64,000 nucleotides of DNA, taken from assembly GCF_905404315.1 (NCBI RefSeq), contig NC_066279.1, positions 7,142,501 through 7,206,500 on the forward strand, given 5' to 3'. The notes beneath the pieces were generated by a model that was not told where the DNA came from, searched no databases, and saw nothing but the letters and a program-made list of their open reading frames with translations. This document shows positions 59,801-64,000 of this stretch, piece by piece; the first letter of the stretch is position 1; each line of letters opens with the position of its first letter. A program made the position numbers and the translations under genes. The stretch is from Leptidea sinapis. Lineage: Eukaryota; Arthropoda; Insecta; Lepidoptera; Pieridae.

Positions 59801-60034
59801 CACTCATAGAGTATGATAAAATTCTCTTTTTTACACAATGTTTACTATACTAGTACCAGTCATGTTATATTATGCAAACCCATTATCATAACCAAAAAAG
59901 TTTAGTATTTACTATTAATATGTTAACAAAAGTACAAATAAAATACCTTTTAAAATATTAAATAAATGATACGTCTATGTGTTCCTACTTCTTATTTACC
60001 TCCTTTGAAAACTCTATCACTCTTTATACTTATA
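56827..60034. other. Long non-coding stretch
   Basis: A GC-richer island of about 100 bases lies at 57,240-57,345 (TGTGGCGGCGACGTGGGGCG). No gene or known repeat is recognised. Short frames lack motifs. Confidence 0.4.
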
Positions 60035-60325
60035 CTAGCTGACCCGGCAAACGTTGTTTTGCCATACAAATTGTTTTGATCTTTTGCATGCTAGTTGATA
60101 AGAGATGGCGCTAGTTGTATTCATTAGTAACAATCACACTTCTTTTATATTTTGTATAATTCACACTATAGTTTTATAAATTATAGCCTTTTTTTATTTT
60201 GGTGTGTAAGCTATATTATTGTAAAGTTTCATCAAAATCTATTCAGTAGATTTTGCGTTAAAGAAGTTCAAACATACATCCAGACATACAAATTTTCACA
60301 TTTATAATATTAGTAGGATACTCTA
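60035..60325 (+). repeat. AGCTGACCCGGCAAACG-type repeat
   Basis: Starts TAGCTGACCCGGCAAACGTT and ends TTTATAATATTAGTAGGAT, the reverse of 22,850-23,092. Non-coding. Confidence 0.8.
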
Positions 60326-60424
60326 TTTCTTCTAATAAAAGTTCGCAACCCTATTTGTGGCTAATCTGACATACTATCTTAACGATTTCAAAACTCAGCA
60401 ATATTTAAAGGACTTAAAAGATTT

Positions 60425-60515
60425 TTATAGAAAAGGAGGATAACTGAGCATAGGGGTCACCTGATGGTATGTAACCACCGCAACCCATACTCTGTTGTAA
60501 TACTAAAGAAGAATT
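60425..60515 (-). mobile_element. Jockey 3' end fragment
   Basis: ATAGAAAAGGAGGATAACTG and GTAACCACCGCAACCCATAC match 42,860-42,910 with decay. Confidence 0.5.
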
Positions 60516-60708
60516 TAGATATTATTGCAGTTTAAAACAATTACGTTCCTATAACTTAACCCTTCAATGCAATATTGTGGCTGATTCTTTAAGTAGAATA
60601 AATATATTAAATTTATATATAATAAATGTATAGTTTAAATATAATGTACATGTTTGAAATTACCTTTGTATTCCAATTATCATAGTAAAAAAGTGTTGCC
60701 GACCTTAT

Positions 60709-60810
60709 AAAGCATAGAATAAACCTGCATATGAATTCAAAAACCGAAAATACATTTGCACGTGGCGGGCGAGGATCCAACCGGGGGCGCCATGGTGAGA
60801 GTCAAAGATA
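60709..60810 (-). repeat. tRNA-like repeat family F
   Basis: TTGCACGTGGCGGGCGAGGA, AACCGGGGGCGCC and GTGAGAGTCAAAG. Confidence 0.65.
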
Positions 60811-60844
60811 ATATAACTAATAATACTCATGAAATATAGGTATA

Positions 60845-61136
60845 TTTATGAAAATAAGGGTCGAGACAAGCAGGACGTTCAGCTGATGGTAATTGATACG
60901 CCCTGCCCATTACAATGCAGTGCCGCTCAGGATTCTTGAAAAAAACCCAAAAATTCTGAACAGGACTACAACTGCGCTCGTCACCCTAAGACAAGATATT
61001 ACGTCTCATTTGCCCAGTAATTTCACTAGCTACGGTGCCCTTCAGACCGCAACACAGTAATGTTTACACAGAAATAGGCGCCGTTGTGGTACCCATAATC
61101 TAGCCGGCAACCTGTGCAAAGGAGCATCCCACTGGT
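60845..61136 (-). mobile_element. SINE-A copy
   Basis: ATGAAAATAAGGGTCGAGAC at the tail and GTGCAAAGGAGCATCCCACT at the head. Part of the middle is deleted near 61,065. Confidence 0.9.
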
Positions 61137-61189
61137 AAAATATAAAAGCGCAACGTGTATTTTATCTCTATTTGTTGTGGAACAGTTTA

Positions 61190-61280
61190 CCCTCATCTCG
61201 GTGGCCAGGGTTTGGTCCTTGCCCGCTACGTAACAATATATTTTCGATTTTCGAATTCATATGCGCGTTAATTCTACGAT
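61190..61280 (+). repeat. tRNA-like repeat family F, opposite strand
   Basis: GGGTTTGGTCCTTGCCCGCT, then TTTCGAATTCATATGCG; inverted relative to the copy at 60.7 kb, with a SINE-A between them. Confidence 0.6.
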
Positions 61281-62200
61281 AACGTACTTGGGATTTCTTT
61301 ATGTTACAAGATATTATGTGCTGCGATAATCACATACCATCATCATACAAATATTAAGTACAATTATTCGACAAAATTCTTTCATAAATACTTAATTTGT
61401 TGCCATGTGAACCACTAACAAAGGGTACTATATTCCTGTCGTGTTAGCTCTGGCTCTGGCTCTAACTACGTTTTAAAATTCACCCAGTGAAGCGGGTGGG
61501 ACCGGCAAGTCTCTTATAGATATATACCATAACTAAATTAATGAATTAGGAAATAAATTAATGAAGGAACTTTGGAATTCGAAAAATAAATAGTAAACCA
61601 TCTAGAATAAATTTTACATCCAATGGTGGTAGTTTCAGATCGATTCGATCAGTGGTTTAGGCGTGATTGAGCTTCAAACAAAAACCATTTTCATTATATA
61701 TATATATTTCCACCTACATATTGACTCATCACGATATCTCTGGAAGCCTAAGGCGTTGAGACTTGAAACTTGGTAGGAATATTCCTTTCTACGAGTAGGG
61801 GTCCGCTACCAACGGATTTTACGAAATTCCACCCACAAGAGTTTTTTTTAATTATGAACAGAACAACATCAGTCGAGTCAGCTAGTTAATAATAAAGTAG
61901 CCAGCTGTAGTTTAGTATGGACACATAATTTTAATGATACCAAAAATGTGTTTAAGTAAAGTCATTAATGTTATTTTTCTAGGAAAGTCTGTTCATTATT
62001 TCTTAGAGCACCAGTTCTTAAGTTGAGTCAAGTTTCCCTGAGGTCATTAAATGATAGTATTAAAAATAATAAAAGAATACTAATAATAAGTAAGCTTTAC
62101 CGTTTAAGTATATTATTATGTTTCTTTTAAGTCATATTTTTGTATTTTTTTTAAATCTGTGAAATTAGATACGACCAATGTAGTCATCATTACTTATCAA
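61281..62200. other. Mostly non-coding stretch with AGCTGACCCG-type repeat ends
   Basis: GAAGCGGGTGGGACCGGCAA near 61,492 and CAGTCGAGTCAGCTAGTTAA near 61,870 look like ends of that repeat type. No gene. Confidence 0.4.
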
Positions 62201-62405
62201 CGGCCGTTTTCAATAACCTATCTATCCTTAGTTTAACTTACAAGACGTAGACAAATCTATCCTTTTACGCTTACTTACATTTCAATAACCAATCGACAGA
62301 TAGCATTGGACTATAACTATGGATAGATAAGATCTTGTCATTAAACAGTGACAGCAATTTATCCGTAAGTTAAAGTAAGGATAGACAGGTTATTGAAAAC
62401 GGCCG
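62201..62405. mobile_element. MITE with long terminal inverted repeats
   Basis: The two ends, CGGCCGTTTTCAATAACCT inward, are complementary at 29 of 30 positions (mismatch at CTAT/CTGT), and pairing continues through TTTAACTTAC. Total length 205 bases. No coding capacity. No clear target duplication, so the superfamily is open. Confidence 0.9.
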
Positions 62406-62654
62406 TAAATCACGGGTAATTTGGATCCCGCCACCGAATTACGTATTTAGGTAATTAACCGCATATTTTGCACATATTAGCATCAACAATAATTGATAGT
62501 TATTCAGAGCTTAGAGCAATGGCTGAGATTATGAGATGATTCTGTTCAATATTCATTAGCATAGAGTTAAATTTAAATTTGTTCATTTTATGTTTTGTAG
62601 ATGTCATGAATTTGGGTTTCTCAATTGTGAATATACGCATGTGCAAACCCCCTG

Positions 62655-63031
62655 TGTTTCTTCGGGACATAAAAGAATAGGAAAGTCCCAGGACATGGGT
62701 GTCGTAAGAGGCCACTTTGGGTATTTATCAGTGGAAGGCTTCTTTGCACAGGATGCCGGCTAGATTGTTTGAACTACAACGGCGACTATTTCTGTCGTGA
62801 AGCAGTAATGTGTAAATACTTACAGTAATACTACTGTGTTTCGGTCTGAAGGGCGCCGTAGCTAGCGAAATTTCGGGGCAAACGAGACTTTACATCTTAT
62901 GTCTCAAGATGACGAGCGCAATTGTAGTGCCGCTGAGAATTTTTAGGATTTTCAAGAATCCTGAACGGCACTGCATTGTAATGGGCTGGGCGTATAAATA
63001 ATCATCAGCTGAACGTCCTACTCGTCTCGTT
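62655..63031 (+). mobile_element. SINE-A copy with 5' extension
   Basis: Preceded by AAAGAATAGGAAAGTCCCAG and GGTGTCGTAAGAGGCCACTT, then head CAGTGGAAGGCTTCTTTGCA at 62,731. The extension is shared with the far end of the Jockey at 44.5 kb. Confidence 0.85.
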
Positions 63032-63224
63032 AAAAATAAATAAAATTTTGTATTTTTAACTGAAAATCATTAGATTCGATATATTATTCTGGTGATTATA
63101 TAATTTTGACTTACGAAATGATATGTTTTAATAGTTATTAATTCAATATTACAAGGAGTAATAATGATACAAGATAAACTTTCAAAATATAACTACTTAT
63201 TACATAATGCGTGATTTACCCTTC

Positions 63225-63415
63225 CAGAATTACTGAGATATTGAAGTGTGTAAAGTACCTTAAGGACCCCACTGTAGAGGGACGCCACACATCCAGATGT
63301 GATGAATGATATTTGTGTCTCTGTCGTGAGGACTGAATAATCCTCATGATAAATGCGGTAGAATCACACAATGAAGAGTGGTATCTTCCTAAAGCCAAAA
63401 GCTGTCCACAAAGTA
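63225..63415 (-). pseudogene. Jockey C-terminal fragment
   Basis: The minus strand encodes HHLDVWRPSTVGSLRYF-like and a degraded YRIYH segment. The same block follows in the opposite direction at 63.56 kb. Confidence 0.6.
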
Positions 63416-63554
63416 CTTCATGTCCTACAGTAAACTAAAATTAATTAATTTTACTTCTTAGAAAGCGTGGAGTGCCTAGTTTTTCAAGGGTCGGCAACGT
63501 TTATCCAATTTTGATCAAGAGATTGGGAACCGATGATAGCGAACCCGTATTTCC

Positions 63555-64000
63555 TAACATAGTCTGGTTTGGTGCACCCCAGTATAACCTCGAACCATTT
63601 GACCGAGCGCAGTGCTGCTCGAATTGACGGGGACCAAGTGCTCTGTGAATGGCTCTATCACTTGGCGTTGCGTAGAACATTCTACCGCATTTATCACGGG
63701 AGTGTTCTGAAGAGCTGTTTCACCTGATTCCTGCCCTCGAATTCCACCTTCGCACGATACGCCACAAATTAGGATATCATTCCCAACATCTTGATGAATG
63801 GCATTACTCCACAGTGTGGTTTTCAAGTAACTATCTTCCTGGTACTACTAAGCTGTGGGGTGAGCTTCCTTATGCAGTGTTTCCAGGACTATACGACATG
63901 GGTAGGTACCTTCAAAAAAGCGCGTACACTTTCTTAAAGGCCGACAACACTCTTGTCATTCCTGTGGTGCTGCAAGAGAATGTAGGCAGCGGTGATCACT
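63555..64000 (+). pseudogene. Jockey RT C-terminus running off the window
   Basis: From FDRAQCCSN at about 63,598 it reads QVLCEWLYHLALRR, FYRIYHG, then in shifted frames FARYATN, HPQHLDEW-like, TTKLWGELP-like and CKRM.AAVIT. Several stops. It continues past the window end. Confidence 0.75.

Overview
The window is AT-rich animal nuclear DNA that looks like a butterfly or moth (Lepidoptera). The evidence is the repeat content: a very abundant short element with conserved head and tail (called SINE-A here), several tRNA-derived SINEs, Jockey and CR1-like LINEs of the type common in Lepidoptera, mariner transposons and Penelope-like elements (PLEs). There is no bacterial gene organisation, no CRISPR array and no rRNA gene. 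Nearly all long open frames are pieces of retroelements or artefacts of ATT/AAT microsatellites.

The only host gene I can support is a pair of plus-strand exons at 13,183-13,316 and 13,776-14,081. They encode part of an immunoglobulin-like domain resembling the beaten-path (beat) family. Both splice sites between them are in phase 0. The rest of that gene is not visible here, so much of the window may be intron or intergenic sequence around it.

Layout: 0-1.1 kb, two LINE 3' ends head to head. 2.8-9 kb, small repeats, a degraded reverse transcriptase (RT) and SINEs. 9.2-12.1 kb, the best preserved LINE (CR1/Jockey-like, minus strand). 13.2-14.1 kb, the beat-like exons. 15.5-16.0 kb, a non-coding PLE foldback with hammerhead-ribozyme-like motifs. 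16.2-17.6 kb, a tRNA SINE whose 3' tail has become an ATT array of about 1.15 kb. 18-29 kb, SINEs and RT fragments. 30.4-32.3 kb, remnants of an unnamed ORF family with the motif CVDTLAPSH, which recurs at 50 kb. 37.5-38.0 kb, a perfect AAT array of about 177 units. 38.5-39.3 kb and 47.1-48.1 kb, two PLE remnants carrying different coding parts. 42.8-44.5 kb, a Jockey element. 44.9-45.8 kb, a second copy of the 9-kb LINE. 51.3-52.6 kb, one mariner. 54.8-56.8 kb, a nest of a SINE inside a mariner inside an older repeat. 60-64 kb, SINEs, a MITE and Jockey pieces.

The elements appear to depend on one another. SINE-A shares its 3' end with Jockey, which suggests Jockey supplies its RT. The PLE copies carry self-cleaving-ribozyme-like motifs in their terminal repeats, and the orientation of these motifs tracks the coding strand in the two coding copies. 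No element appears intact and autonomous. All statements come from reading the sequence by eye; boundaries are approximate unless exact repeat ends are quoted.
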